A stretch of DNA of 39,494 nt from contig CAIXBT010000154.1 in NCBI GenBank assembly GCA_903917755.1, forward strand, positions 1 through 39,494. The letters run 5' to 3'. Each line of letters opens with the position of its first letter. Position 1 is the first letter of the stretch. Below the pieces are notes generated by a model, which did not search any database, was not told where the DNA came from, and saw only the letters and a list, made by a program, of their open reading frames with translations. The DNA is from an uncultured Bacteroidota bacterium (GTDB lineage: Bacteria > Bacteroidota > Bacteroidia > Chitinophagales > LD1). The position numbers were made by a program, and so were the translations under genes. Of the stretch, positions 6,346-15,549 are shown one piece after another.

Positions 6346-9300
6346 TTATTCCACACTCATTTTACCCTTGCCGATCATCACTCCGTTAGCCAGCACAGTA
6401 TAGAGATACATGCCTGAGGTGAGGTTTCCGCGAGCTATCATGATCGAGTTGTTTGTGGCTCTCTCTGTACGGACCAACTGGCCTATCATATCATATATCT
6501 GCACGTCATACACAGATGCCGGCCCGTCTATATTCATGATCGCATACTGGTTGAATGGATTCGGACTGAGATTGATGGTCGGATAGGTACTCAGTTCGCC
6601 GATGCCCAGTACAGTGCTTACGTCTTTGCAGAGTGAGTCGCTGCAGGTAGTATTTGGAATATACACATAGAGACATACATGATAGGTGCCACCTGTCGGG
6701 AAGGTATGCGCGGCATAAGAGCCGGATGCGCTGGCACCATCGCCGAAGGTCCAGATATGATGTGCGTTGGTATCAGGATCGAGCGCGTAGAACTGTATCG
6801 AGTCGTTGATACGGGTCAGCGATGCCCAGGCTGCAGTCACGGCACATGAGTTGCCGACGGTCACATCTATACACATCGAGTCTGTACATGGTGTACCTGA
6901 AATATAGGCGCGTACACATACATGATAGGTGCCCGGCTGCGGATAGCTGTGGATGACATATGAACCGGATGAACTGGTGCCATCACCAAAGATCCAGACC
7001 ATATACGTATTGCTGTCAGGTATCAAAGCATAGAAGTGGAATGTATCGCCACCGCTATGGATGAAGTTCCAGGCTGCGGTCAGGTTACATGGGCCTGCTA
7101 TAGTGATAGTATTGCAGGTAGAATCAAAACAGTTGGTGTTTGGCAGATAGACATAGTGACAAACATGGTAGGTGCCCGGCGCTGTATAGACATGCGAGAT
7201 GCCGAAACCTGAACCTCCCGATCCATCGCCGAAACTCCAGTAGTGATGTGCGGCAGTGTTAGAATCCAATCCGTTGAAATGAACCGAATCGCCATGCGCG
7301 GTGTAGGACCATGCAGAGGTGATAGTACATCCTGTGCCGATGGTCACGGTATTGCAGAATGAATCTATACATGGAGTGCCCGGTTTGTAAGCATAGAGGC
7401 AAATATGATAGGTGCCCGGCCCTGCATATAGATGTATCGGATGTGTACCGAAGACATAAGTGCCGTCGCCTGTATTCCAGTCATAATGTACGGTGGAGTT
7501 GGTATCTGATGCATAGAAGTAAACCGTATCGCCGTGGGTGTATGAATGCCATGCTGCATTGGTGATACAGCTGTCTACGATAGCGACATTATTGCAGGAA
7601 GAATCGACACAGTTGGTATTTGGAATATACACAAAGAGACAAACATGATAGCTGCCCGCTGCGGAATAGACATGTGTGGAAGTGGTTCCTGATCCGTATG
7701 TGCCATCACCGAAGTTCCAGATATGATGTGCCGTCGTATTGGTATCTACCGCTACGAAGTAAGCTGAATCTCCCTGCACGGTATATGACCATGTGGCAGT
7801 GATATTGCAACCCGAACCGATGGTCACGGTATTGCAGAAAGAATCAATGCAACGGCTATTTGGAATATAAGCATACAGACATACGCGATATGTACCGGGC
7901 TGTGTATAGACATGTATCGGGCTGATACCGCTGCCGTATGTACCATCTCCGAAATGCCAGCTCAGGTACACGTTGGTATTGTTATTAGCTGCATAAAAAT
8001 GTACCGAATCGCCGCGGGTGTATGACTGCCATACTGCATTGGTGCTGCAGGCGCTGTCTATCACGACGGTATTGCACGATGAGTCATAGCAGGTAGTGTT
8101 AGGAATGTAGACATAAGAGCAGACATGATAGATGCCCGGCCCTGCATAGACATGCGAAGGACTGACACCGGAGCCTGTAGACCCGTCGCCGAAATTCCAG
8201 TAATAATGTGCTGTAGTATTCGTACCGGCACTGGTGAAACGCACCGAATCGCCATAGGTCATATAAGACCATGCTGCTGTGATATTACATCCTGCCGCTA
8301 TGGTCACTGTATTGCAGAATGAATCGCTGCAATTGGTATTAGGAATATAGGCATAGAGACATACGTGATAGGTACCCGCCTGCGCATAGGTATGAGTAGG
8401 AGTTTTGCCCGAACCTGTATTGCCATCACCGAAATTCCATATCAGATGCACCAGAGTACTGGTATCATAAGCATAAAAGTGAGCTGTGTCGCCGCGTGTA
8501 TAAGATGTCCATGCTGCATTGGTCAGACAGCTGGTATTGGCTATCGTAATATTATTGCATGATGAGTCTGTGCAGGTAGTGTTCATTATATAGGCATACA
8601 AACATACATGGTAGGTGCCTGACTGAAGATAAACATGTGTCACTGTGATACCCGACCCGCCGTTGCCATCGCCGAAGTTCCAGTAGTGATGTGCTGCGGT
8701 GTTGGTATCTGCTGCGGTGAAATAGGCCGTATCTCCATGTGTGGTATAAGACCATGCCGCAGAGATATTACATCCTGAGCCTACCGTCACAGTATTGCAG
8801 AATGAATCTGTACAATTGGTATTGGGAATATACACGAAGAGACAAACATGATATGTGCCTACTGCTGCATATGTGTGAGTAGAATATACCCCGCTGCCGT
8901 ATGTGCCGTCGCCATAATTCCATATGTGATGTGCCACTGAGCTGGTATCGGCAGAATAAAAACGAACAGTATCGCCATGTGCGTATGACTGCCATGCTGC
9001 ACTGAGATGGCAGCCGCTGGTCACTACTATCGTATTGCAGGTAGAGTCAGAGCAGGTAGTGTTTGGTATATACACATACTGGCATACATGATAGGTGCCC
9101 GGTGTAGCATATACATGGGTAGGGCTTATACCCTGCCCTATGCCACCATCGCCAAATCTCCAATAATACACAGCAGTGGTATTGGTCCCCGCTCCGGTGA
9201 ATCTCACTGTATCGCCGCTGGTAGTATAGGTCCATGCAGAAGTGATGGTGCAACCCGAGCCTATGGTCACTGTACTACAGAATGAATCTCTGCAGTTGGT

Positions 9301-10563
9301 ATTGGGGATATAAGCATACAGACATACGTGATAAGTACCAGCTGTAGTATAGCCATGCCAAGGTGTCCTGCCTGATCCGTATGTGCCATCACCGAAGGTC
9401 CAGACCAGATGCACGGTACTGTCATTAGTAGCCGCATAGAAGTGTACCGAATCGCGTACGGTATATGACTGCCATGCTGCATTCGCAGTACAAGTGCTGG
9501 TGATCACGACATTATTGCAGGAAGAATCCGTACAGTTTGTATTGGGAATATAAACATAGAGGCAAACATGGTGTGTACCTGCGGTAGCATAGACATGGCT
9601 GATGGTCGTACCTGAGCCTCCTGTACCATCGCCGAAGCTCCAGTAGTGATGCGCTGTGGTATTGGTATCCGTTCCCACGAAATAGACAGTATCTCCATGT
9701 GTGGTATAAGACCATGTGGCCGTGATATGACAACCTGTGCCTATGGTCACATTATTGCAGAATGAATCCAGGCAGCTGGTATTGGGCACATAGGCAAAGA
9801 GACATACATGATATGTTCCTCCATTTGCATATACGTGTGATGGATGAGGCCCGAATACATAGGTACCATCGCCCATATTCCAATCCAGATGCACTGTTGT
9901 ATTAGTATCTGCAGCCGAAAAGAATACCGTGTCTCCATGTGTATAAGATGTCCAGGCTGCGTTTGTGACGCATGGTGCACCTACACTGATGGTGCTGCAC
10001 GAAGAGTCCACACAGTTATTATGATATACATGCAGGCAAACATGATAAGTGCCTGATGTGGTATAAGTATGCGATGGGCTGATACCACTGCCGCCTGTAC
10101 CATCTCCGAATGTCCAATAGTGTCCCACACTGCTGGCCGTGTCCACAGCATAGAAATGCACCGTATCGCCCGAGCGGTTTGAATAGGTCCATGTGGCTGT
10201 CAGCGTGCATGGATAGGTGCCCGACAGTGTCACATTCTGACACAGCGAATCACTGCAACTGGTATTAGGAATATAATCGTAAAAACATACATGGTAGGTG
10301 CCATAGTTAGGATAAATGTGCAGGGCAGATGAGCCCGAAACTACCGCACTTCCATCACCGAAATTCCAGAAATGATGTGTGGCAGAGTTGGTATCTTGGG
10401 CTGAGAAGAGCACCGTATCTCCGTGGATACTGAATGTCCATGCTGCGGTAAGATTGCAGGTGGCATGTGCTGCATTCGTAAAAAATAATACCAGGGCAAG
10501 AAAAAACAAATTGCGCCAATACCTGAAGGGTTGAGGTCTACAGAGGGGTAATGATGTATTCAT
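6346..10563 (-). CDS. Secreted 16 x PKD-domain repeat protein with T9SS sorting domain
   Basis: This 1405-aa protein has an N-terminal signal peptide (hydrophobic residues about 18-33, cleavage near NAAHA) followed by 16 consecutive PKD domains of about 80 aa up to about residue 1320. Each domain has the core W-x-[FYMT]-GDG, the H-x-Y strand, GTYHVC, and a fixed set of four cysteines (YHVC, NTxC, DSxC and one at the domain border), suggesting regular disulfides. The last 80 residues, with NLSPNPFNQYAIMNI, IYDMIGQLV and GMYLYTV, form a T9SS type A sorting domain. Domains 3-14 alternate between two subtypes: NAAW-type with DSFCN and ITAxWSY-type with DSSCN or DSTCN. It is probably exported across the outer membrane and either surface-attached or released. 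An adhesin or structural role is plausible; no catalytic domain is visible. Confidence 0.9.
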   Translation of the reverse strand: MNTSLPLCRPQPFRYWRNLFFLALVLFFTNAAHATCNLTAAWTFSIHGDTVLFSAQDTNSATHHFWNFGDGSAVVSGSSALHIYPNYGTYHVCFYDYIPNTSCSDSLCQNVTLSGTYPCTLTATWTYSNRSGDTVHFYAVDTASSVGHYWTFGDGTGGSGISPSHTYTTSGTYHVCLHVYHNNCVDSSCSTISVGAPCVTNAAWTSYTHGDTVFFSAADTNTTVHLDWNMGDGTYVFGPHPSHVYANGGTYHVCLFAYVPNTSCLDSFCNNVTIGTGCHITATWSYTTHGDTVYFVGTDTNTTAHHYWSFGDGTGGSGTTISHVYATAGTHHVCLYVYIPNTNCTDSSCNNVVITSTCTANAAWQSYTVRDSVHFYAATNDSTVHLVWTFGDGTYGSGRTPWHGYTTAGTYHVCLYAYIPNTNCRDSFCSTVTIGSGCTITSAWTYTTSGDTVRFTGAGTNTTAVYYWRFGDGGIGQGISPTHVYATPGTYHVCQYVYIPNTTCSDSTCNTIVVTSGCHLSAAWQSYAHGDTVRFYSADTSSVAHHIWNYGDGTYGSGVYSTHTYAAVGTYHVCLFVYIPNTNCTDSFCNTVTVGSGCNISAAWSYTTHGDTAYFTAADTNTAAHHYWNFGDGNGGSGITVTHVYLQSGTYHVCLYAYIMNTTCTDSSCNNITIANTSCLTNAAWTSYTRGDTAHFYAYDTSTLVHLIWNFGDGNTGSGKTPTHTYAQAGTYHVCLYAYIPNTNCSDSFCNTVTIAAGCNITAAWSYMTYGDSVRFTSAGTNTTAHYYWNFGDGSTGSGVSPSHVYAGPGIYHVCSYVYIPNTTCYDSSCNTVVIDSACSTNAVWQSYTRGDSVHFYAANNNTNVYLSWHFGDGTYGSGISPIHVYTQPGTYRVCLYAYIPNSRCIDSFCNTVTIGSGCNITATWSYTVQGDSAYFVAVDTNTTAHHIWNFGDGTYGSGTTSTHVYSAAGSYHVCLFVYIPNTNCVDSSCNNVAIVDSCITNAAWHSYTHGDTVYFYASDTNSTVHYDWNTGDGTYVFGTHPIHLYAGPGTYHICLYAYKPGTPCIDSFCNTVTIGTGCTITSAWSYTAHGDSVHFNGLDSNTAAHHYWSFGDGSGGSGFGISHVYTAPGTYHVCHYVYLPNTNCFDSTCNTITIAGPCNLTAAWNFIHSGGDTFHFYALIPDSNTYMVWIFGDGTSSSGSYVIHSYPQPGTYHVCVRAYISGTPCTDSMCIDVTVGNSCAVTAAWASLTRINDSIQFYALDPDTNAHHIWTFGDGASASGSYAAHTFPTGGTYHVCLYVYIPNTTCSDSLCKDVSTVLGIGELSTYPTINLSPNPFNQYAIMNIDGPASVYDVQIYDMIGQLVRTERATNNSIMIARGNLTSGMYLYTVLANGVMIGKGKMSVE
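7090..9975 (-). repeat. 480-bp higher-order tandem repeat inside the PKD gene, about 6 copies
   Basis: The same [AT]TGCAGAA[AT]GAATC-like word recurs at 7351, 7831, 8311, 8794, 9274 and 9754, giving spacings of 480, 480, 483, 480 and 480 bp. Each unit encodes two different PKD domains (about 160 aa). The single 3-bp excess corresponds to one extra residue in domain 8. The unit of duplication was therefore a domain pair. Confidence 0.85.
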
Positions 10564-10712
10564 TGTTTGTATTTATTTGATTTATATATTCCTATGACGC
10601 ACCAATATAGGCTATAGTTGTATGGGGCAGAAAAATAATTTGTTAATGTTTATATGTGATAACATTGATTCACAATGAATTATTGTCCGCAAAGTGCACC
10701 CCAATAGGCCCT

Positions 10713-13214
10713 TTATTTTTTCCGCAGTATCAGCTTATATAATTCAAACCATATCACTGTCACCGTCCCTACCAGCGCAGCAATGCCAAACTGCATCAGC
10801 GAAAGCGGCGCAAATCCGAAGAATTTACTTAGAAAAGGTACATACAGAAGCCCCAGCAGCAATGCTATGGTCACAGAAAGCGCGATGACCAGCAGATTGT
10901 TTTTGTAGCTGAAAGCCGTGATGATAGAATAGTAAAATGACCTGTCTACCAGCGTCAGGATTATATTGGCGATGACCAGGGTAGTAAAAACCATAGTCCG
11001 GGTCAGGTTTTCATCATAATGAGATAAGACTGCATACTGATAGATACCCATGGTGCCGCAGGCTATGATCAAGCCCTGCACCACACTGATCGAAAGTTCT
11101 CGCCACTGCAGAAAGGTAGCCGTCATCCGGCGGGGCGGACGGGTCATGCTGTACTTTTCGAGTGGCTCATTTTCATAGACCAGGCTGCAAGTAGGCCCCA
11201 TGATCAGTTCCAGAAAAATAACATGCAGCGGCGAAAATATATTCGGGTATTTCCAGCCCAGTATCAATGGCAATGTGACCGTCAGGATGATGGGGATGTG
11301 AATAGAGATGATATACTGGATGGCTTTTTTGAGGTTGCTGTATATCTTCCGGCCCATGCCTATAGCATCTATCATTTTGCCGAGATCATCATCTGTCAGT
11401 ATGATCGATGCGGCCTGTCTGGCTATCTCGCTGCCGCGTTTGCCCATCGCGATACCGATATTAGCGGCCTTGAGTGCAGGTGCATCATTGACCCCGTCGC
11501 CGGTCATTGCCACGATGTGATTTTCAGCTTTGAGTGCATTGATGATACGCAGTTTGGCTTCGGGAAACATCCTCGTGAAAATATTGGTGTTCTTGACCAC
11601 TGCTTTCAGTTCCTCATCACTCATCTTGAGCAGGTCTTCGCCATTCAGGCATTTGTCTGCGCCAATGAATCCCGCCTGCTTGGCTATAGCTGCTGTAGTA
11701 ATGGCATTATCGCCCGTTATTATTTTGACATCGATACCTGCTCCGTAAAACTTATGAAGTACCTCTCCGATATTGGGTTTAGGAGGATCGTAGAAAGAGA
11801 CAAAGCCGAGAAAATTAAATACATATTCCTGCTGCTCTTTTTTAAAATCATTCCCTTCGAAGGCCGTTTCTCCGACACCCAGCACGCGGTAGCCTTTAGC
11901 CGACATCTTCTGTGCAATATCCATCGCCGCAGCCTGATCTGCTGTCGACAGATCGGAATGTTTCAGCACACTCTCCGCAGCACCCTTGCAGGCTATGATG
12001 CGGTGGCCTGATTCATTTTCAAAAAAATGCGTCATCATAGGTGGCTTGCCGGAGAGCGGATACTCATGTATCAGTTTATAGTGCGGCCTTTTATCTTCCT
12101 TCACGAATTTTTCGTAGGTATCATGCAGGGCCAGCTCCATCGGATCAAAAGGCACGGGCTCACTGGCCCACATCGCTATGGTGAGCAGGTGCTGGGTCTC
12201 GGGTGTATCCCAGGGCTGGGACTCGAGCAGTTGTTTGGTGCTATGCACATAGATACTCGCCAGCTCCATTCTGTTCTCCGTGATCGTGCCTGTTTTGTCC
12301 GTACAGATCACACTGGCAGAGCCGAGGGCTTCGACGGTTTTGGTGTGCTTTACGATGATGCCCAGTTTCATCAGGCGCCATGCCCCAAGCGCCATAAAGG
12401 AAGCAAAGGCCACAGGTATCTCTTCGGGCAGGATACTCATGGCCAGCGTCAGGCCCTTCAGAAGGCTATCCAATATCTTATGGCTTTGATAATAATTCAC
12501 TGCCCAGATAAGCAGAAACACTACTCCGCCTATGATGGCCATATTTCTGACGAATTGCCCTATCTGTATCTGAAGCAATGTTTTTTCTTCGGTGATGCTT
12601 TCGAGAGACTTGCCGATCATTCCCAGTTGGGTATTTCGGCCCACTGCACTCACTCTGTAGACTGCGAGCCCCAGTATGGTCAGCGTACCCTGAAAGACCT
12701 TATTGTTTAGCGGGTCGCTTTCATCCTTGCTGATCGAAAAAGATTCTCCAGTCAGAATTGATTCATTGACGGCAAAGTCATGGGCGTGTATGATCTCACC
12801 ATCTGCAGCCAGCAGGCTTCCTTCTTCAGCCACCACCAGATCGCCCACCACGATTTCTTCTGTGGCCAGTTCCACCAGCTCATTGTTTCTTATCACCTTA
12901 GCTTTAGCCTGCGTAAAGGCCTTCAGGGCGGCCAGCGCCATACGGCTACGCGAATCCTGATAGATAGAAATAGCGGAGACCAGAATGACCGCACCGAGCA
13001 TGAATGCACCTTCTGAGATTTCGCCCATCAGAAAGTAGATCAGGGCGGCTATGACCAGTAGGATGAACATGGGCTCGGTGACTGTCTCTTTCAGCGATAG
13101 CCAAAATGTACCACCCTCTTTATCCTCATTGGTATTGCTACCACCGATCAACCGCGAGGCCAGCACGTCGGCATCGGATAAACCTGAATAAGGAAATGGA
13201 TTGTTTTTGGTCAT
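10713..13214 (-). CDS. P2-type cation-transporting ATPase
   Basis: This 833-aa P-type ATPase has the family motifs in order: actuator TGES at 155-158, transmembrane-4 motif PEEIP at 263-267, phosphorylation site DKTGT with Asp306, and the hinge TGDGVNDAP. Paired membrane spans lie near residues 48-85 and 225-275, with a hydrophobic C-terminal third. The overall layout is that of calcium-type (P2A) pumps, moving a cation across the inner membrane at the cost of ATP. However, the TM4 motif is PEEIP, not PEGLP, and the TM6 segment reads FLELIMGPTCS, lacking the Asn and Asp that bind calcium in SERCA. The ion is therefore uncertain. It has no heavy-metal (CxxC) domain, so a copper or zinc P1B pump is unlikely. 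Confidence 0.9.
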   Translation of the reverse strand: MTKNNPFPYSGLSDADVLASRLIGGSNTNEDKEGGTFWLSLKETVTEPMFILLVIAALIYFLMGEISEGAFMLGAVILVSAISIYQDSRSRMALAALKAFTQAKAKVIRNNELVELATEEIVVGDLVVAEEGSLLAADGEIIHAHDFAVNESILTGESFSISKDESDPLNNKVFQGTLTILGLAVYRVSAVGRNTQLGMIGKSLESITEEKTLLQIQIGQFVRNMAIIGGVVFLLIWAVNYYQSHKILDSLLKGLTLAMSILPEEIPVAFASFMALGAWRLMKLGIIVKHTKTVEALGSASVICTDKTGTITENRMELASIYVHSTKQLLESQPWDTPETQHLLTIAMWASEPVPFDPMELALHDTYEKFVKEDKRPHYKLIHEYPLSGKPPMMTHFFENESGHRIIACKGAAESVLKHSDLSTADQAAAMDIAQKMSAKGYRVLGVGETAFEGNDFKKEQQEYVFNFLGFVSFYDPPKPNIGEVLHKFYGAGIDVKIITGDNAITTAAIAKQAGFIGADKCLNGEDLLKMSDEELKAVVKNTNIFTRMFPEAKLRIINALKAENHIVAMTGDGVNDAPALKAANIGIAMGKRGSEIARQAASIILTDDDLGKMIDAIGMGRKIYSNLKKAIQYIISIHIPIILTVTLPLILGWKYPNIFSPLHVIFLELIMGPTCSLVYENEPLEKYSMTRPPRRMTATFLQWRELSISVVQGLIIACGTMGIYQYAVLSHYDENLTRTMVFTTLVIANIILTLVDRSFYYSIITAFSYKNNLLVIALSVTIALLLGLLYVPFLSKFFGFAPLSLMQFGIAALVGTVTVIWFELYKLILRKK

Positions 13215-13405
13215 TATTATTCTTCAGCAATGAAACATTCAGCTCATATCAAACATTAATGAGAGACAAATATTTTTTGCCATTATTAAACATAAATATG
13301 ACTGCTATTATCCATTCGGTTTTATGATTTAAATCAACCTCTATCATAAGACTGATCAGTTAATTAAACTTCATGAAAATTCTTCGCTTAGATATCCGCC
13401 CCGAT

Positions 13406-15121
13406 TCAGAGCCCCATCCCTATCGTAAAGACAAAAGAACTACCCAGACCCGGTGCAGAGAGCACTTGTATGGTACCATTATGCTGCTCGACTATCTTCT
13501 TGCAGGTGGCGAGTCCTATGCCGCTGCCCTCATATTTGGCCCGGTTGTGCAGTCGGTGAAAAATATGAAATATACGCTCCTGATATTGAGCCTCGATACC
13601 GATGCCGTTATCTTTCACCTCAAACTGATGGACACCATTATGCAGGCTGTATTGAATACGTATCTTAGGTATCTCACCGGGCGTATGAAATTTGATGGCA
13701 TTACTGATCAGGTTTTGAAAAAGCTGGATCAGCCTTGATCGGTCTGCTACTATCGTCTGTGGCATATCAAACCACTGTATGTCCGCTTTCATCTCACTGA
13801 TGGCGCCTCTCAGATTGTCTCTCACCTGTGCTATCACCTCAGTCATCAGCACATTCTGAAAATGGATAGAGTCGGTATTGACCCGCGAAAAAAGAAGCAG
13901 ATCGGAGATGAGCATATTCATGCTCTTGGTCGAATTGATCAGGTGGGTGATATACTCCCGCCCTTCGCTGTCCAGTATCTGGCCATAACGCCTCTCAAGC
14001 AGCTGAGAATAGCCGATGATAGAACGCAGTGGTTCACGCAGGTCATGTGAGGCGATATATGCGAAGTTTTCGAGCTGCAGATTGGACTCGATGTATTTAG
14101 CCATTTGCACGTTTTTCTCCTGCAGTGACTCCTGCATTTTTTCCATCTCCTTCTGTATCTCTATCCTGTCGGTGATGTCTGTCGCCACACCGAGTATCTG
14201 ATTGGCCGGGCCTGTACCGTCGTCTATAGGTGTCTTGACCGTTTGCAGATATCGCTTTTTGCCCGATGCATCAGTTATCTCTTCTATCGGTATGAACTTG
14301 ATGAGCTTTGAATCCATGACATTCAGATCATCATCTCTGAAATGCTCCACTTCGTCACGATTTGGATTAAAATCAGCATCCGTTTTACCGATCAGATCGG
14401 TGGCCGTGGTGCCATAGGTCTTTGCCACAGCCTCATTGGCCAGTGTAAACTCACCCTTGCGGTTCTTTGCAAAAATAAAATTGGGATTGAGGTCTATGAT
14501 CTTGCGCAGGTATCTCTTCTGCTCCTCCAGCTTAGCGATATACTCATCGGTGACATGAAATACATACAAAAACCGCATGGTAGTGACCGGTATGATGAGG
14601 ATATTTACAGCAGTTCTGAAGAAAGAGATGATGGCAGGTGAGCCATAAGGAGCCTCTTTCATCCCGATCACCTCGTTGGAAAGCAGAATAAAAAGTGCAA
14701 TGCCGGTCAGCATCATGCCATATGAGAGCCACTTGCGTTTATGCAGCATGAATAGCGGGGTCATGCAGATGGAAATGATAAAGAAATATACATGCGACTC
14801 AATGCCGATACGAATATCGACGATGGCCACCGCCGCCAGCAGGCCCAGATTGATAATGATGGACGAAAGGACATGATAGCCCCTGCCGCTCAGGTAGAAA
14901 CACAGGCATATGAGCAATACATACAAAAAACCCATGACGTGCAGGAAGAGACGGATCTCGGGAGGCAGCAAAAAAACTATAGGGATAGACAATACGGCAA
15001 AAGCCATATAGCCCAGAAGATCAAAGTTAAAGTATTGGATATAAGCACGTCTGGAGAGATCCTGCTCTGAGGTGACCCCAAGATTCATAAAAGAATTAAA
15101 GAACTCGTTCAGATACTTCAT
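13406..15121 (-). CDS. PAS-domain sensor histidine kinase
   Basis: This 571-aa membrane kinase has about six N-terminal transmembrane helices (residues about 35-190), a PAS domain (about 205-320, with FIFAKNRKGEFTLANEAV and the GVATDITDR closing strand), a short coiled linker, a HisKA domain with ASHDLREPLRSI (phospho-acceptor His359), and an ATPase domain with an N-box (NLISNAIKF), the G1 box DNGIGIEAQ and GSGIGLATCK. It should autophosphorylate in response to a membrane or PAS signal and pass the phosphate to a response regulator, but none is encoded nearby. The phytochrome-like HDLREPLR dimerisation helix is typical of Bacteroidota orphan kinases. It is divergent from a second kinase gene. 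Confidence 0.9.
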   Translation of the reverse strand: MKYLNEFFNSFMNLGVTSEQDLSRRAYIQYFNFDLLGYMAFAVLSIPIVFLLPPEIRLFLHVMGFLYVLLICLCFYLSGRGYHVLSSIIINLGLLAAVAIVDIRIGIESHVYFFIISICMTPLFMLHKRKWLSYGMMLTGIALFILLSNEVIGMKEAPYGSPAIISFFRTAVNILIIPVTTMRFLYVFHVTDEYIAKLEEQKRYLRKIIDLNPNFIFAKNRKGEFTLANEAVAKTYGTTATDLIGKTDADFNPNRDEVEHFRDDDLNVMDSKLIKFIPIEEITDASGKKRYLQTVKTPIDDGTGPANQILGVATDITDRIEIQKEMEKMQESLQEKNVQMAKYIESNLQLENFAYIASHDLREPLRSIIGYSQLLERRYGQILDSEGREYITHLINSTKSMNMLISDLLLFSRVNTDSIHFQNVLMTEVIAQVRDNLRGAISEMKADIQWFDMPQTIVADRSRLIQLFQNLISNAIKFHTPGEIPKIRIQYSLHNGVHQFEVKDNGIGIEAQYQERIFHIFHRLHNRAKYEGSGIGLATCKKIVEQHNGTIQVLSAPGLGSSFVFTIGMGL

Positions 15122-15149
15122 ATTCCATCACACATTAATTAGCAGACGC

Positions 15150-15169
15150 TTATGCAATATAGTGCATAA
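15150..15169. promoter_or_regulatory. Perfect inverted repeat upstream of the PAS kinase (putative operator)
   Basis: Arms TTATGCA (15150-15156) and TGCATAA (15163-15169) flank a 6-bp centre, 28 bp upstream of the minus-strand ATG. The size and symmetry fit a dimeric repressor or activator site. There is no T-run on either side, so it is not a terminator. Confidence 0.4.
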
Positions 15170-15327
15170 TACGGATTTGGTCTCAGGCAGATTCATTCAA
15201 ATATTGTTTTTTGATAAAATGAATTCAATCCCTGCTCACACAAGATAAGTTTTACATATAAAATATCAAAATGCGGGTAAATTGACACATTCTGTCCCTG
15301 TACAAATCTAACATTGTTACAATTCCT

Positions 15328-15351
15328 GGGGTTTCAGACCGGGTTTCAGAC
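15328..15351. repeat. 12-bp direct repeat, 2 copies
   Basis: GGGTTTCAGAC occurs at 15329-15339 and again at 15341-15351, a 12-bp period. Tandem sites about one helical turn apart are typical for response regulators that bind as head-to-tail dimers, but chance cannot be excluded. Confidence 0.35.
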
Positions 15352-15549
15352 ATTTTTCATCTTTTTTGAAACATCTCTGTAAGCATCGAATTTCATTGCT
15401 ATATCTACGTTTGAGCCATCATACGCGGATAGTCATTTGAAGCAGTACAATAAACGTCTTTTAAAATACAAGTCGATGTAAAGCCTTATTGCTGTAACAA
15501 TTATAGATGTTTGAGGGTATGACCTAAGACACAATAAACCCCCTTGAAT

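Larger units (their letters stand above)
15122..15549. promoter_or_regulatory. 428-bp divergent control region between two kinase genes
   Basis: No gene is visible. The region must contain both divergent promoters. It holds an inverted repeat close to the minus-strand start (15150-15169) and a 12-bp direct repeat near its middle (15328-15351). No exact TTTG/TAnnTTTG promoter pair was found. Confidence 0.5.

Noticed and set aside
7098-10243. Many 60-75-aa open frames on both strands within the PKD gene
   Set aside because: They recur with the repeat period and are shadows of the repeated coding sequence, not separate genes.
11223-12011. 262-aa open frame opposite the P-type ATPase
   Set aside because: It is antisense to a gene with complete family motifs and has a His/Cys/Arg-rich, non-protein-like composition.
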